A stretch of 64,000 bases of DNA from Trichobilharzia regenti. Lineage: Eukaryota > Platyhelminthes > Trematoda > Strigeidida > Schistosomatidae. The stretch covers positions 92,164,984 through 92,228,983 of the forward strand of contig OX235265.1 of assembly GCA_944472135.2 (NCBI GenBank). The letters run 5' to 3'. Shown here piece after piece: positions 11,801 through 26,800 of the stretch. The notes beneath the pieces were generated by a model. That model did no database searches. It saw only the letters and a list, made by a program, of their open reading frames with translations, and was not told the DNA's origin. The position numbers were made by a program, and so were the translations under genes. Within the stretch, counting starts at the first letter, position 1. Each line of letters begins with the position of its first letter.

Positions 11801-14800
11801 CAGCCTGGAAGTCTACACCTTCCTACGTGGCTAAGACCAACTGTTGTGGATTTCATTGACTGATGCCAAGTTTTTGTTTGACCGCCGCTAGCTTTTTTCC
11901 AGCCTGACCCTATATCCGCTAACATTGCTCGTCGAGGGAGGCGATGGCTTGGCATACGTAACACATGTCCTAACCATCTCAGTCGATGTAGCTTCACGAC
12001 TTCGTCGATTGATTTCCCCTGTTTACCTAGGACTCTACGCCTAACCTCCATGTTGCTCACCTTATTATGCCACTTTACACGGGATATAGAACGCAGGCAC
12101 CTATGATCAAAGACAGCTAGTCTTTTCATGTCTTCCACTCTGAGTGGCCAGGTCTCACAACCATAAAGGAGGACGGAGCGGACTGATGAGCAGTACACCC
12201 GCCCTTTGGTCGATAGTCGAACATCTCGTCTACGCCAGAGTCGGCGTAAACTAACAAATGCGAAACGAGCCCCTTGTATTCGTGCTGAGATTTCGTCAGA
12301 GATCAGCCCGTTGGGGCTGATGGTACTTCCCAAATAAGTGAAGCGGTCAACGTGCTCTACCACTTCACTTCCTATTTCTAAACTAGGAGCCAGCGTAGTC
12401 CAGTCCTGTAACATCATCTTGCATTTGGCGGGAGCGAATCGCATGCCAAACATTCGTAGATTGCTGTTCAAGGTGTTTAGAAGACTCTGCATTTCGTCAG
12501 CGTCTTCGCCTAGAAGGACTATATCGTCTGCATATTCCAAGTCAACGAGATTATTCCCAGGTAGCAAGTCAATCCCTGAATCGCTGAAGTCACCTAGGGT
12601 TAAGTCCATTAACACATCTATGATGAAGTTGAATAGAAAAGGAGATAATGGGCATCCTTGACGGACACCACTGGTCGTCACCAGTTCAGATGACAGCTCG
12701 CCGTAAGCCCTCACCTGGCTGTATGAGTACGAATAGAGTGCCTTAATCAGTGCAATATATTTTCTCGGAATTCCCTTGACAGCCAAGCATCTCCAGAGAA
12801 CTTCCCGATCGACAGAGTCGAATGCTGCCTTTAGGTCAAGAAATATAATGACTGTTGGACGCCGGTAGGAATGCCTATGTTCTAGAATCTGTCGGAGGGT
12901 GAAGATATGATCAATACACCCTCTTCCTGGTCTAAAGCCTGCCTGGCTCTCTCGTGTTTACTGTCTCTATTATGCTTTTCTTGTACTTTCTTCTCTTGGT
13001 TTGTGTGCCACATGGAGTATGGCGACTTGAACTGGCGCACATTTTTGCAAAGTTCTATGTCTAAAACAGACAGACAGACAGAGAAATTTTTATCGTAAGT
13101 ATCTCTATCTGAAGTTTTCAATGTTTTGTTAGATAAATTTAGCTTGATGTAGCTATACTCCTTCATGGTGATAATTTTTTTCAAATCATTTATTTTCTAG
13201 ATGATAAATTAAAACCTGCAATGAATCAGTTAGCTTCAGCTTTCCTCCAACATCTTGTTCAAAGGCGTTTATTTGAAAATTTGAATGTAATTTCCAACTC
13301 GAGTCGATAAGTTTTTTTAAATTTCAGACTGTCCTGCAAAAAGGTTTGGCCAGACATACTCCTTCACTGACAAAAATCTCTTTGACAGGAATATTCACCA
13401 TTGCTATGAGGTTAGTGTTGTATGCACACAAATATCTTAAATTTTTGTTTTTTCCTTCACTTTCCCCAGTGGAACATAGGGCTTCAAGCTAGGGGCTTAA
13501 AGTTTCTGTAGCAGTGTTTATTTTACAGGATGGGGTTGCTAGCCTCATGCCGAAGCTTTCCTCTTCACCGGCATTATTTCTGGCTCAGCGAGGCAAAGGA
13601 GTGTGTCGGTGGCATGGGATCGAACCCCGGACGATGTGCATGATCGGCGAGCGTCCTAACCGCTATGCCACCGACGCATTTTTGTGAGTAGTTTCTGTAA
13701 TTTATTCTCTGAAGCTGAAAGCAGTTCAACGCACAGCATAGACTTACATAGACTAACTTCTGTTCCTACGTCATCAAAGCAAAATGCTTTAAACATTCAG
13801 TTCTTTATAATACACTTTCAGTATGTTCAGAAAAACTGTATTTGTGTCACGTGAACCCAACTCTCGAAATTGTTGTCCGTATTTCCAGTTCAACAGTCCT
13901 GATTTCCAGTTTTGTTTAACCAAGTAATATTAAAGTTCCTGATGTCACTATCGTTAAGGGGTTAGTAGGTGACAATCTCCAAGTTGTGGTGTTACTTTTG
14001 TTACTCGACTGCAATCTAGACATTCGTTAAACTTGCTCTAAAAATTGCAGTACAATACAAAATAAATGTTAATACATAATGTGCTTACTCAGAAACAAGT
14101 TGTACGTGTTGAGTTTAATTCTTCCCTAGTGGTGGTTTGATGCACTTGATTATTGGGAACGCATAGAAACTCGGTGAATGTCTCCGCTTTATACGTTAAG
14201 CTGTTTTTCATTTAAGCAGCATGAAAAGCAATGTCTGTCAACTCTAGTTTATTTAGTCAATATCACTTCTGGCAAAATAGCCAATATAACTGCTACGAAA
14301 CGATGCCAGTTTAGACATTGTATAATTTCTCTTCAAGTAGTCACCATTTGTGTAAATATCTCATTTCTCTACGACTGCACTGCCGCATCGTAAAGCTTAA
14401 GCGTTCGTAGAATTCTATTCTAACAGACAGTGAGTAGTTAATTTTAAAAGTGAATATCTTGTACTCACTATTGGTTAGTAGAGAACATTAGTAATTGTTT
14501 GTCCAGTGAATACTAATTTTTTACTCAGAGGTGAGTATTTCGGTGACTGTTATTGCTGTGGTTACCTAGTGGATAACCCTGTAGCGTTTAAAACGATAGG
14601 TACTAAGTTTCAGTCGCAGTGGGAACACTATCACTCACTGAGAATGCAAATAAATCCAGACGATGAGTTCGCAAAAGGACGAAATGCATATCTTAATACA
14701 GACCAGTAAACTGTTGGTCACCATGAAACATAGTATCCAGAAATTAATTCTATTTTGTTCATTTATTCTCAAACGTACATCATGATTTTATTATCACCTT

Positions 14801-17798
14801 CAAAATTACTAAAATTTGGCTAGATAGAACTTTTAGTGATTTATATTGTATTTTTATTATGCATAAGCTAAGCAAGCAATTGTCTTACACATGTACTATT
14901 CATTATTTTTCATTTTTTTTAAATCTACAATAGACCGTTGATATCTGAGAAGTTTCCTGAGAAACTAGTCATTTCATTTGCAAGTAATATCTTGACTGTA
15001 CCTGGATTTATATTGCATATAAATTCAATGATGAATGAAGTAAGTACTGCATATTCATCACTGTGTGATTGTATATTTTTAAATTTATTTAGTTCTTTTA
15101 CAGTGATGAGTATTTTTTGTTGGCTGTTTACAAGTCAGCTCTAAATTGTGTTATCTGAACTTCTTTTTCTCTACAACTCAGTCTTTTTTGTAATTTCCAA
15201 GTGTCGGTTTGCAGGATATGATCGGTTACAGGGTTTGGTCACTGACTGACATCAGTTGGAGAACCGTTAGAAAACCATGGAGTACTGGACAGTTGTTTTG
15301 TCCTCGTTTAGGACTCTTCAGTAGTAGGCACCCACTGAGGTTCGAGCCCAGGATCTTCCGGTTACAAATCGAGCTCATAGAACATTCAGCTACTGGGAAT
15401 CGGGCCATTGACCGATGAATCCCAACTTCTACCATTGTATTGTGCAACCACCCTAACTCCCTTCTCTCCTCCCCCCTCTAGTCTCAGAGGTAGCGAACAG
15501 TGGTGTGTGAGCCCCTGGGGTGATATTTGTAGGATATATCCAAGCCACCAAAGCTAGCCAGTGTTTGACGATGACCTTTGATGTGTCCAAATACATTTTG
15601 CCGAACCTCAGAGTAGTTTACACGATGATGCCATCGGATTTAAGCAACCCTCCGGAGGTTTAGTAATTCACCATAGCATGCTATAAGGCAGAGGTATTTC
15701 TGCATATTTCATCTTTAAGGTATTACGTGGTGTGTAACGGAAGCAAAAGAGAAAGACAACTTTAAAACAGTTAGTTCCCTTTATGAATTTAGATAAAGCA
15801 ATAAGAAGACATAATATGTCTGAATCGTGTAATGTATTTGCGCAACACATTTCGAACAATCTGATCACACACGGACTTGTCATAGGAATATATATGAAAC
15901 TAATAGAGAGATAAGAGGTGAGAAAATAGACTACTTAGGTCAAGTTGAAAGGACATATTCAGGGTCAAAATAATATTGAAGACCACTAAACCAAATAGCA
16001 GAGGTATTGGTACATCTGCTATGGTATCAAAACAAAATTTACCAAGGAAGGTTTAATGTGATGACGAGTTCTTTTTGAACGCATAAAGGTGGCTTGAACT
16101 TTCTAATTGCTAGGGCTTCCACAAACTTTAGGATACGCCCCAAACACATTTTATAGATAGGTTTAAAAGATCTGTTAACATCAATTTTATGTCCTGTTTC
16201 TATAATATGTTTCGCAATAGAAGAGCTAGGTCTCCTGTTCTTACCGTTAATAGGTTCTGAAGAATCCATTTGTTTCCGGAGCCATTTAGGAATACGCTCT
16301 GAACAGTGAGAACAGGAGACCTAGCTCTTCTATTGCGAAACATATTATAGAAACAGGACATAAAATTGATGTTAACAGATCTTTTAAACCTATCTATAAA
16401 ATGTGTTTGGGGCGTATCCTAAAGTTTGTGGAAGCCCTAGCAATTAGAAAGTTCAAGCCACCTTTATGCGTTCAAAAAGAACTCGTCATCACATTAAACC
16501 TTCCTTGGTAAATTTTGTTTTGATACCATAGCAGATGTACCAATACCTCTGCTATTTGGTTTAGTGGTCTTCAATATTATTTTGACCCTGAATATGTCCT
16601 TTCAACTTGACCTAAGTAGTCTATTTTCTCACCTCTTACCTCTCTATTAGTTTCATATATATTCCTATGACAAGTCCGTGTGTGATCAGATTGTTTGAAA
16701 TGTGTTGCGCAAATACATTACACGATTCAGACAGAAAGACAACTGTCATTATTTATATGATAAAATTTTTACACTAAATCGAGGTACAATAAAAATCACT
16801 ATACCTTATAGTCTGAGAAGACGAAGGTGATGAAGATAATCAACCGACAACAACAACAACAACAACAACAACAACCGGCATCAATACCATCAACGGGAGA
16901 GATTTAATAGAGGTTACCTCCTTCACTTATCTAGAAAGCATCGTTTCAACTACAGGCCCGTGGAACGGATGAAAATGTCAAAGTCAGTCAGAATAGGAAA
17001 GGCAAAATACGCCTACATCAACCTGAAACCAGTGTGGAAATCTTTTGACCTCTGCATAAGGAACAAGATTCTCAGTTTCAACCCCAATGTCAAGTTAGTC
17101 ATTCTGTACGAGTCAGAAACTTGCACTGCGTGTCAGTCACGAAAAGAACTTCCTACAGACAGCTTCAGACTTTCATCAACAACTGCCTTCGCCGGCTCCA
17201 TACTGAAGATCAAATGGCCAACCGGCCAGAAAAAAATTAGTAACAAGAAACTCTGGCAATGAACTAACCAACAGGCGAGAGCCGGTCACTCAACAAATAT
17301 CTAGGAGAAAATGGAGGTGGATCGGGCATACATTGAGGGAACCGTCGAATGACATTGCGCATAATGCAGGCCAGAGGACGGCACAAAAAAACAGAACAAA
17401 GTGGAGATGTATTGTTTAAGCCCTCTGTTCCACTTGGAACCCAAGGGAATAAAAATAATATATAATATGATATAATAATACCTTATAGTCTAATGCGTAT
17501 GAATGGTTAATTCTGATCTCTAGTTTTGGTTATATTTGACTAGTTCCATACTTAGTATTTAGAAAAAACAAACAAAACACTTTTATACCTTCTATAGGTT
17601 TTTATCTAAATGTTTTTGATATATATATAATCACCAGGCTTCATTCCCTTTCGTGTTTTTTTCTATCGCAGGCGTATGATATTATTGTTAAAGAAAGATT
17701 ATGCTCCAGAATTATACTTACTTTGTATGCCAGTTCAGAAGAGTTTGATAACCTACTATCTCGTCTAGAAGGATCTTATGTATTATGTTTAATTGGTA

Positions 17799-17835
<37 letters not shown>

Positions 17836-20800
17836 TGTATACGTATTTTCCTTTAAGTTCCCAGTGGAACATAAGGCTAGTTCAGGCGTCGAGTGCTAGG
17901 TAAGGAGGGGAAATCAATCGACGAGGCTGTGAAATTACATCGACTGAGATGGTTAGGACATGTGTTACGCATACCTGCCTAGTCATCGCCTTCCTCGACA
18001 ACAGGCAATGTTAGCTGACATAGGATCAGGCTGGAAAAGAGCTAGCGGTGGTCAAACCAAAACATGGCTGCATCATTCAATGAAATCCGCAACAGTTAGT
18101 TTAAGCCAACCAGCCACGTAGGAAGGTTGGGGTCCTCGGGACGGTAAACACCAATGGCTGGAAACAATTAGTAATATTGCTCAAAGTGATGGTTCTCAAT
18201 GGCTGGCTGGCGCAGGTGCATCCACTCCTTGTGACTTATAATGTCCAATGAAACTATGTGGTTATTCGTTATTACTATCCCGTTTGTCTCATATCCATGT
18301 CTACTGTTTCTGTTATACATGTCTTCTACTTTCTCTTGCTTTGTGTGCTACATGGAGGGAATGTGGCGGTTTGAACTGCTGCACATCGGTGCAGACAGAC
18401 AGACAGCCTCACGCTCAGCCTCGCCTCTTTATCGGGCTTACTGTCAGCTAAGCGACGTTTGGGAGTGCGTCGGTCAAGGATTGAACTTTGGACAGCGTTC
18501 ATGGTTGGCGAGCAGTCTACCGCTGAAACACCGACGCTGGGAGAGACAGAGAGAGAGAGAGAGAATAGTGTTATATAAATGTGTCGAGGAGGTTTTAATT
18601 TTTTATTTCCTGACCGACCGGCTGACTAATTTCAACGGAGAGTTTTGCACAGATGTGCAACAGTTCGAGTTGTCACACTCACTCTTTGCAGCAGACAAAG
18701 CAACAGAAAAGAGTAAAGAGAGATTCAAAAGACAGAGAGAGAGTGTGTGAGTGAAGTAAAAGTAATAATAATATAAGAAGAAGAATAAAGTTTTATTGGA
18801 TATGACAAATCACAAAGGGTGAGTGCATTTACGCCACTACTGAGAATAGGGATTTTGAGCCATATCACCAATTGTCTCCATCCAGCCACTGGTTCTTATC
18901 GTCCCGAGAATCCGAACCAGTCGTCGGTCAGTCAAGCAGTCTACACCTCCCTACGTGACTGACTAGCCGGCTGTCTGTCTGAAACTAACTGTTATGGATT
19001 TGATTGACTGATGAAGCCATGTTTCTGTTTGATCACCGGTAGCTTTCTCTTTTCCAACGTAATCTATCCTATGTCGGTCAGCTAACATTGTATGTTGTCG
19101 CGGAATGTTATGGGTAAGCAGGCATGTGTAACATACGTCTTAACCATTTCAATCTATGCAGTTACTTCACAATCTCGTTGATTGACTTCCCCTCCTTACC
19201 TAGTACTCGACCGAGGCCTCAACTCAATGACTACTCACTCTATTACACCTACCAGCTAACATGTGAGATAGAGGGTAGATACCTATGATCAAAGGCAGCT
19301 AGCACTTGCACTTTCAATGGCCATATCTTACAGCCAACCATAAGTGAGGACGAAGCGAACTAGTGAGTGCGGTACACATTGAGGTAGTGTGACATGTAGT
19401 GAGCATTCCTATACTTACCTTAAGTAGCCCTGTTTTGTAAAGTACAGTTCATGTAATAAAATATAGTGAAGGATGATTAGACTGTAACATGTATTTAGTT
19501 CATGAAGTCTCTGTTGATATTGGTATTTTATGGGCACCGAAAGGTGTTTTTGTCTCATAGTTTATGCGGGAGCTTGGATATTGCCCGGACGCCCAGGCCA
19601 AAATAGGTGGTTGTCTTGGCTTTCAAGTCTGATATACAAGTCGAGAGAGGGAGGGAGGGAGAGAGGTGGCAAAGTCAGAAGTCACGTTCCAACAGTTACC
19701 GGTGACCAAAACAGGTTCATACGCCAATCGACGTGTTCGGATTCTGGAAGTCATGTGCATCGGAGGTTTGGAATCAAGGTCTTCCCACTCCTTTATGTAG
19801 ACCAGCATGGCTAACAGTGTGGTTGTAAACACCAGACGTTTGGATTCGTAATTCGACTTATGTGAAGGACACCCTTGCCGCCGCGTGACGGTAGCGAATA
19901 GGACTTAATTGCTAGGGGGAGGTTATCACCACCACCTCGTGGCGACGTTACAGCATTTCGAGAAGAATACCGATGTCTACCCATCCTCTGCTGTACCAAG
20001 TCTTCCATGGGACGGATATCAGGACATGAAGAATTGGGGGGTAGTGGGGGTGACTTAATGTTTTTCATGAAGGTGAAGATGTTTATCGTCTTTATTATTT
20101 TTTTCCGACAATTTCGATATTTGTGCAAATCAATTGATTATCCTATCTTCTGTCACATTTACTTTTGTCGGCTATGGTATTATAGTATTTCTGTTATGTG
20201 AGGGATTGTCCATTTGGATTGTAATACTGAAGTATGGTCATAGTAAATGTAAGGTATTGATTATGTTGTTGATATGCGTGGTTGAGAACGTTTTACTGTC
20301 GTCACTTTGTAACAACAGAAGATAAAGGCCAGGCAACAGATCGTTTATTAAGGAAATCAACACATATTTATAGATTTTCATGTACATATTATAGATTATT
20401 GTTAGCAGAAAAACCCAGTCCTCTGATTAGTTGTTTTTCACAGAAAGTTGACCTTGCATCTTCTTGTGGCTGTTTCTTGAATGTCAGATCACCTATATGT
20501 GTTAACTGTATCCGCCTACGCAAAGCCTTTGTTCTCATTTTTCTCACGACCAATATTGGGGACATAAACATGGACGTAAATTACTGTCCATCAATTTTGA
20601 CTAACAGCCATCTCTCATCACAACTTAAGTGTAGCGAATCAGTCTAAGCACATCAAGCATAGTAGAGAACTTAACAATATCTGTATGTGATGTCCTTTGC
20701 TTAAGAAAATATGCGCGTAACGATGCTTCCTTGATTCGTAAAATTTTTCCGAATGTCATTGGATAACTGAGTTACTGTTCTATTTCTACGAATTCTCTCT

Positions 20801-23800
20801 CTCCCTCTCTCCTATGGTTCGCTGATGTTGATTTAAAGTAAACATGTCACACCCAACTCTTATTCATTTTTTCTCAAAAGAGGTCATCATTCATGTAGTC
20901 ATTTATCAATTCGCTTAATTTCTTCTCTGAGTTCAAATGGGGGTGGGGTGGGGGCGAGTCTCTGCTATGGGTGGTGAAAATGGTTAGCACACACACACGC
21001 ACGCAAATCATTTTTCACTTTCCCAGGTTAACTAGAAGCGAATCATTTACACTTATCGTAGGACAATTTGTTTAATATATCTTTCTGCAGAGATATATGC
21101 TTATCAGCATTTCTTCTTTAAAGGGGGAATAATGTGGATATTTTTCTCAAAATTGTATTTGCTTAATTTCTTTCTTCTGAGCTAACAGCTTATCTCTCAA
21201 AATAATTACAATCAGTTTGATAAAAAACTCGGGTCTCTGTGATTACAGTACTCTTACAAAAATTTACCAACCGAACTAGGATGCCTATTACAGACTAAAA
21301 GTCTCTTCACCTGGTGGTTGTTTTGTGGTCGTTCACCTTCATTCACCGTTTTCATTACACACTAGCTGTCCGATCAAAAATCAAGTGGAATTAGAAAAAG
21401 AAGCCGCTGTAGTTCATATTCCAGATATAGGCTAGCACACGTGTCACACCTGCCAAGCCACAATCTTCCTTTAACAGCGATGTTATCTGTTATAGAATTA
21501 GTTCGGAAAGTAGTTTACGGGCGTGGTCGAACTGTAACATAATATCATTCCACGGAGTCTTTGACCGTTTGTCTGATCTAACCACATACACAGAGAGAGA
21601 GAGAGAGGTGTAGACTACCTGGCTTCAGTATTGTAGACGCTAAGAACCAATGGTTAGAGACTGTTAGGGATATGACTGACTCTAAGTCGTTTTCAGTGGC
21701 GCTGATGCATTTGCTCTTTGCAATCGCCCATACCCATCAAGTCTTTATGTTTCTACACGTTATTATCTTTTCGCCTGTACATTTCTCCTCATTATAGTTC
21801 GTTGAAACTTCTATATGTGTAAAACTTGGGCACTGTGGTAGTGAGTAATTCCATATTAGTTTGTTTATTAGATGTATCACACAGTGAGTGGAACAGTATT
21901 ATTTACCGGATTACAAGGTTTCGAACACAATTTATTGTTCACAATCATATCATCAATTGTAATCACACGACTTCGAAACTTGAGTTTTATAGTTTTCTTT
22001 GTCCTCTCCTATTTGTCGTAGGAGTAGTAGAAGTTTCCAGATATCTGGGACAGGCGTTGCGTCATTCCTGTTACACGTATTTGGAGTTGATTTGATAAAC
22101 AAAACTTCTGTTATCAATCTCTCCCTCCACCTTGTGACATTAGATTTCAAAACTGTCATCCTATGCCATCCTATTGTGTGGTTGTGTGTAACTGCATGTA
22201 GTGAGTGTTATAGCTGAACTATTCTGTGGGTTTCTTATCTTATTCGGGTCAACCAATCTAGATTTAGCTAGGTTTTTATGTTCGCCTAGTCTGACTGCCC
22301 CTGTTCTACTAATACTTTGACCTATTTATTTCACCTGACATTCATTTCAGGCTGGGTATTAGATAAACTAAATTGTTTTGTTTTCTTGGCTCGACAGGAT
22401 CCTCTAACCGACAAAGCTTGTTTCTAATTGAGTTTGTTGGTGGTTTGAATTCCAGCTACTTTTTTTCCTGCCTTGTTAAGAATTCTGCATAAGGTGGTTT
22501 CCGAGGTTCCTTCCTTGTATGGAATTGCTACTTATGATTTAGATTCCATATTGTTGGTGTTGTCTTGCGCATATTTGACATGCACGTCATCACTAACTTT
22601 ATTATCACTATCACTAGTATCATTATTTATATTATTTTTATTTTTACATTTCCTTACATATTTCCTGACCAATTTATCCGGGTAATTATTACGTTTCAAG
22701 GCTTCTTTTATGTGTATCACTTCCTGTCTTATATTTTCCTTGGTACTACTTAGTTTCGTGCTCTATTACTCAAACATTTCACCAATCCTATTTTTACTGA
22801 CATAGGATGGGATGATCAGAAGTCCAAATATCTGTTTGAACTTGTGGGTTTCCTGTAAACACTAGTGTTTAACTTCCCATCTTCTTTCCTTTTTACACTG
22901 CAATCTAACATTGGAAACTCCCCTTCCTGATTTTCCAATTCATAAACGAATTGAATTGCCTCCGCCCTTGAGTTAATGTGTTCGAAAAATCTATCTGTAT
23001 CTTGTGTTCTAAATACGGTGAATGTGTCATCTACATACCTCCACCATACTTTTGGGGTGGGGTTGAACGTTTCAATCGCTATCTTTTCCCACCTATCCAT
23101 AAATATGTCTGCTACAACCGGGGATATTGGTGATTCGATGGCAACTCCGGTTCGTTTGTATATTTTCCCTTGGAATTTAAATACTGTGGAAGTCAGGCAT
23201 AACTGTACTCCCAGCATTATGTCCTCAAATTGTACTTTCGTTCTAAGTTCAAGTTCTTGGTCAGAAATGAGTTCGTTTCTGACTGCTTCTATAGCCATAT
23301 TTATTGGTATACGTGTATATAAAAAAGGCAATGTCAAAACTTCTTTTTGCTCTCTCTTCTCTACCTTTGTGTGCTACATATAGTGTGGTAACTTGAACTC
23401 TTGTGCACTTCAGTGCAAAATTTTATGTTGAAATACAGTCAGTTTACAGATAATGTTAGTTTGATAGTAATTGGGGTTAATTCAAAGAGGTTGGGTAAAC
23501 GTAATTGAAATAAAGCGAAAATTACTACTTTGTATTCAGTGGCAGTTCAGATTTTTGCTTTAATTTCAGTCACCATCTTTGTACAGTAACCTCTGACTCT
23601 CAGCCGAAGTCTACTTCAGTTGTGGTGAGAGCTGTCTGCTAGCGAAAATTAGTAGACAGCAATTTACGTCCTAAATCTTGGTCATGAGGAAAAAACAAGA
23701 TCAAAGCCTAGATTTGAGGAAATCAACAACCAATCACAGCAGACTTAGCGTGGGCGGGTACGATTCTCAGATATATGGCCTTACCTTGAAGAAACGGACA

Positions 23801-26800
23801 CACAGGGATGATAGAATAACTTCCAGCGAGAAAACAACCAATCAGAATACGCTGTTTCTTTGCGAATAACAACGAATAATGGTAATGACGAGTCCCAAAT
23901 AGGACGTAATGCGCATCCTGGATTCCACTGTTGGTTACCATCCACCAGCGGACTTCTAATGTACATAAAAATCTTTAAATATCTGTTGATTTCCTCAATA
24001 AACGATTTGTTGCCTGACCGTTGTCTTCTTTGGTTGCACAGTTACTTTGTTGGATGAAATCAGTATCAAAGCTTTATGACTAAGTGGTGAACTTCTTTAT
24101 TTTGAAGTCCTTTTCCTAATTTTAAAAAAATGTCATAAGACTTATCTTTCTGATGTTAGTTCTATTCGTTTTCTTCTTTTTTTCTCTCTCCAGCAAATCT
24201 AATTCAATTGAGTCTGCTAGAAACTGATATTTTGGCATCGCATTGTACAGAATTTTGCGTAAGTTAGTGATGGTTGATGAGTTGTTTTGTCTGCCTTCAA
24301 AAAATTAGTGGTGTGTGTATGTATATACTCCGAGCCAGCCCCACATCTAATCGTCTTCTTGATTTTCTGTCCAGCAGGCTACGTCTCCACTCTGTTGAGA
24401 TTCAGATGAAGTTCTTAATTGGTTTTTAGTGTGTCTCTCTCTTAGGTGAAACACATGTCGCCTTGTATATATCTTTGTGATTTTATACACGCTACTTCCG
24501 ATTCCAAGATCATTGAATATACAGTAGCCTGAAAGGAGTCCTCCGAGAGCTTCTCAACCCGTGATAATTCCCCGTGTTGTCTCCTCCTCCTAGTCTGACT
24601 GGCATTTCTATTATCCATTAGTATTTTGATTTCCCCATTTGGTGTTACTGTCTGTTACTGTTTGTAGTTGTCTGTAGAAGTCTTTGTCTTTCTCCAGGGG
24701 TCTGTGTAGTTTGTAGGAGCGTAGCACTGGATAATTGTAAATTTCCTTTCTTTTAAGTTAAATCTAACTGTCATGATCCTTGGGGGAGACTGGTATCCAC
24801 TGTATAAAGAGAGTCGTCGATGCATCAGGAGAAGCATTTTCAACAGTTGTCTTCTTTTTATACCGATGGTCAGATAGGATTGACAACAAACCAACCATGA
24901 ACCTGTGGTCCAATAGATGGAGATGGATTAGACATGTACTGAGGAGACAGTTGAGTGACATCACGTACCAGGCCCTCGAGTGGAACCTAGAGTTTGACTG
25001 AGGGTCATATAGTAGAGATCGTGTGAGTGGGAAATGAAAGCTTTATAGTCAATCATGGAACTAGTTAAAAATGACTGTAGAGAACAAAGTGAAATGGAAA
25101 TATGTGCTGCTAAAGCCGTATGTTGAACCCGTAAACCAAGGGAAATATTCATAATAATATGTTCATAAAGCCCGACTGATAGCTGCTACCTTGGCGTGGT
25201 GGTCGCCCGGCTTGCACATCGCGATGACCCAACAAGCTGCACTAGGTGGGACCAATGTTCCTGCTGCTCCTACCATGCTAGGTTGGTTGTTAGGATAGCG
25301 ATTAGACAAATGCAGTTACTGGAATAGTGTAAGAATCTTTATTGCACTATGCTGCGGGTCTGTGGGCGAAGTTGTACTGCTGGGGAACAGGGGTGTAATA
25401 GCAGTGAGGTGTTTCCCCAGATGACCAGCATGCCCGCCAGCTATGCTGTCCTCCCACTCTGGAGAGAGGGGGTTAGAAAAGTCGACCCCGAAAATTGTAC
25501 ATCCCGACTCACCCCACCTACGGTGGTCCGTAACTGGCGGTAAGTTTACTAATACGGAATCAAACCAAGAAACCAGTTCATACAGGCCGTGTGTTACCGG
25601 TCGACGTTAAGCAGTTTTCCCTGGGCTGTGCGGTCAAGCAACACTAACCCTCTTTATGTTTCAGGTATCCGATGAATCTATCATCTTCCACGGTGTGGGC
25701 AGCCGGGAAGTAACAACCGCTCACACACTTCCGAAAGCACACGAAACCTTCCTGACAGATGTTCATAAAGAATGGATGCATCTGCACCATTGAGAACGAT
25801 TGATTTTATTCCATGTCACCAACAACAGTCTTTAGCCATTGATTCTCAGTGTCTCAATGACTCCAGCTAGTGATCTCTTATGCACAGTTTAGACGTGTTG
25901 AGTATTCACCTATGCAATCGGACGGCTCACGTCATTATTCGATTTGTTATAACAGCTAATGATTGCGAAAGATTTGGATAAGGTTTACCTTAGCTGCACC
26001 GGCATCTTATAGAGCTATTCAAGTTTTCAACAGAAACCGAATTCAGTAATGAAACTTCACTATTTTTCAATTTTTATTTACATAGATTGTTCTATCTAAA
26101 TTCATGCATTATTTGGGAACGTATGTTGGCAGTAAAAAGTCAAATCTTTGTAGCTGGCATCCGATTCTTGGTTGGTTTGCCCAATCATTAGATAATTCGT
26201 AAGTTCTTCCATGTTTTAAATCATTGAATTATTTTCCATTGATTTATTATTTACTGTATCAGTTGATAAACCAGGCACGTAAGCGTCAACAACATAGTAG
26301 TGGAGAAATACTTGTATCTCAGGTTGCTGATATTCCAGTTGAGTTATTCTTAGAAATCCTCCATGCAATCAAACAAAATCCTTACAAAACCAATACCTGA
26401 AAAGTAATCTGATGTCCACTAGTGACTGGCCCTATTCAGACAGTTAACTTGGGTTTCTAGTGGGAAGCCGTGACCAGTAGGGTACAGCAGGTTGAAGGTG
26501 AGGCAGTAACTCATCGAAGAAGACATTGCGAAATGGTCGCGCCATGTCGTAAATTGGTAGGAGTTAGAATTCATGGGCTGGCCATTGGATCGAGTCCCAG
26601 TGACTTAATGGTCTACGAGCTCGCCAGCCTTGTAACCAGAAGGTCCTGGGTTCGAACCCTGTCTGTGGGTGCGTACTACTGAAGAGTCCGAAACTGGGAG
26701 GACAGAAACAGCTGTCCAGTACTCCCAACTGGTTTTCCAGTGGTTCTCTAACTGATGTCAGTTCATGATAAAATCCTCCGTGCAGTCAAACAAAATCACT

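Noticed and set aside
13600..13685. tRNA gene on the minus strand
   Set aside because: The same head with the same non-tRNA body recurs at least six times in the window, so it is a SINE.
14510..14700. Possible exon in intron 9 (AG at 14505, open frame to 14709)
   Set aside because: Exons 9 and 10 join in phase and align without a gap, so there is no room for it.
26263..26399. Possible exon after TATCAG in intron 13
   Set aside because: Joining to exon 13 in phase gives an immediate stop; exon 14 joins correctly and matches the family.
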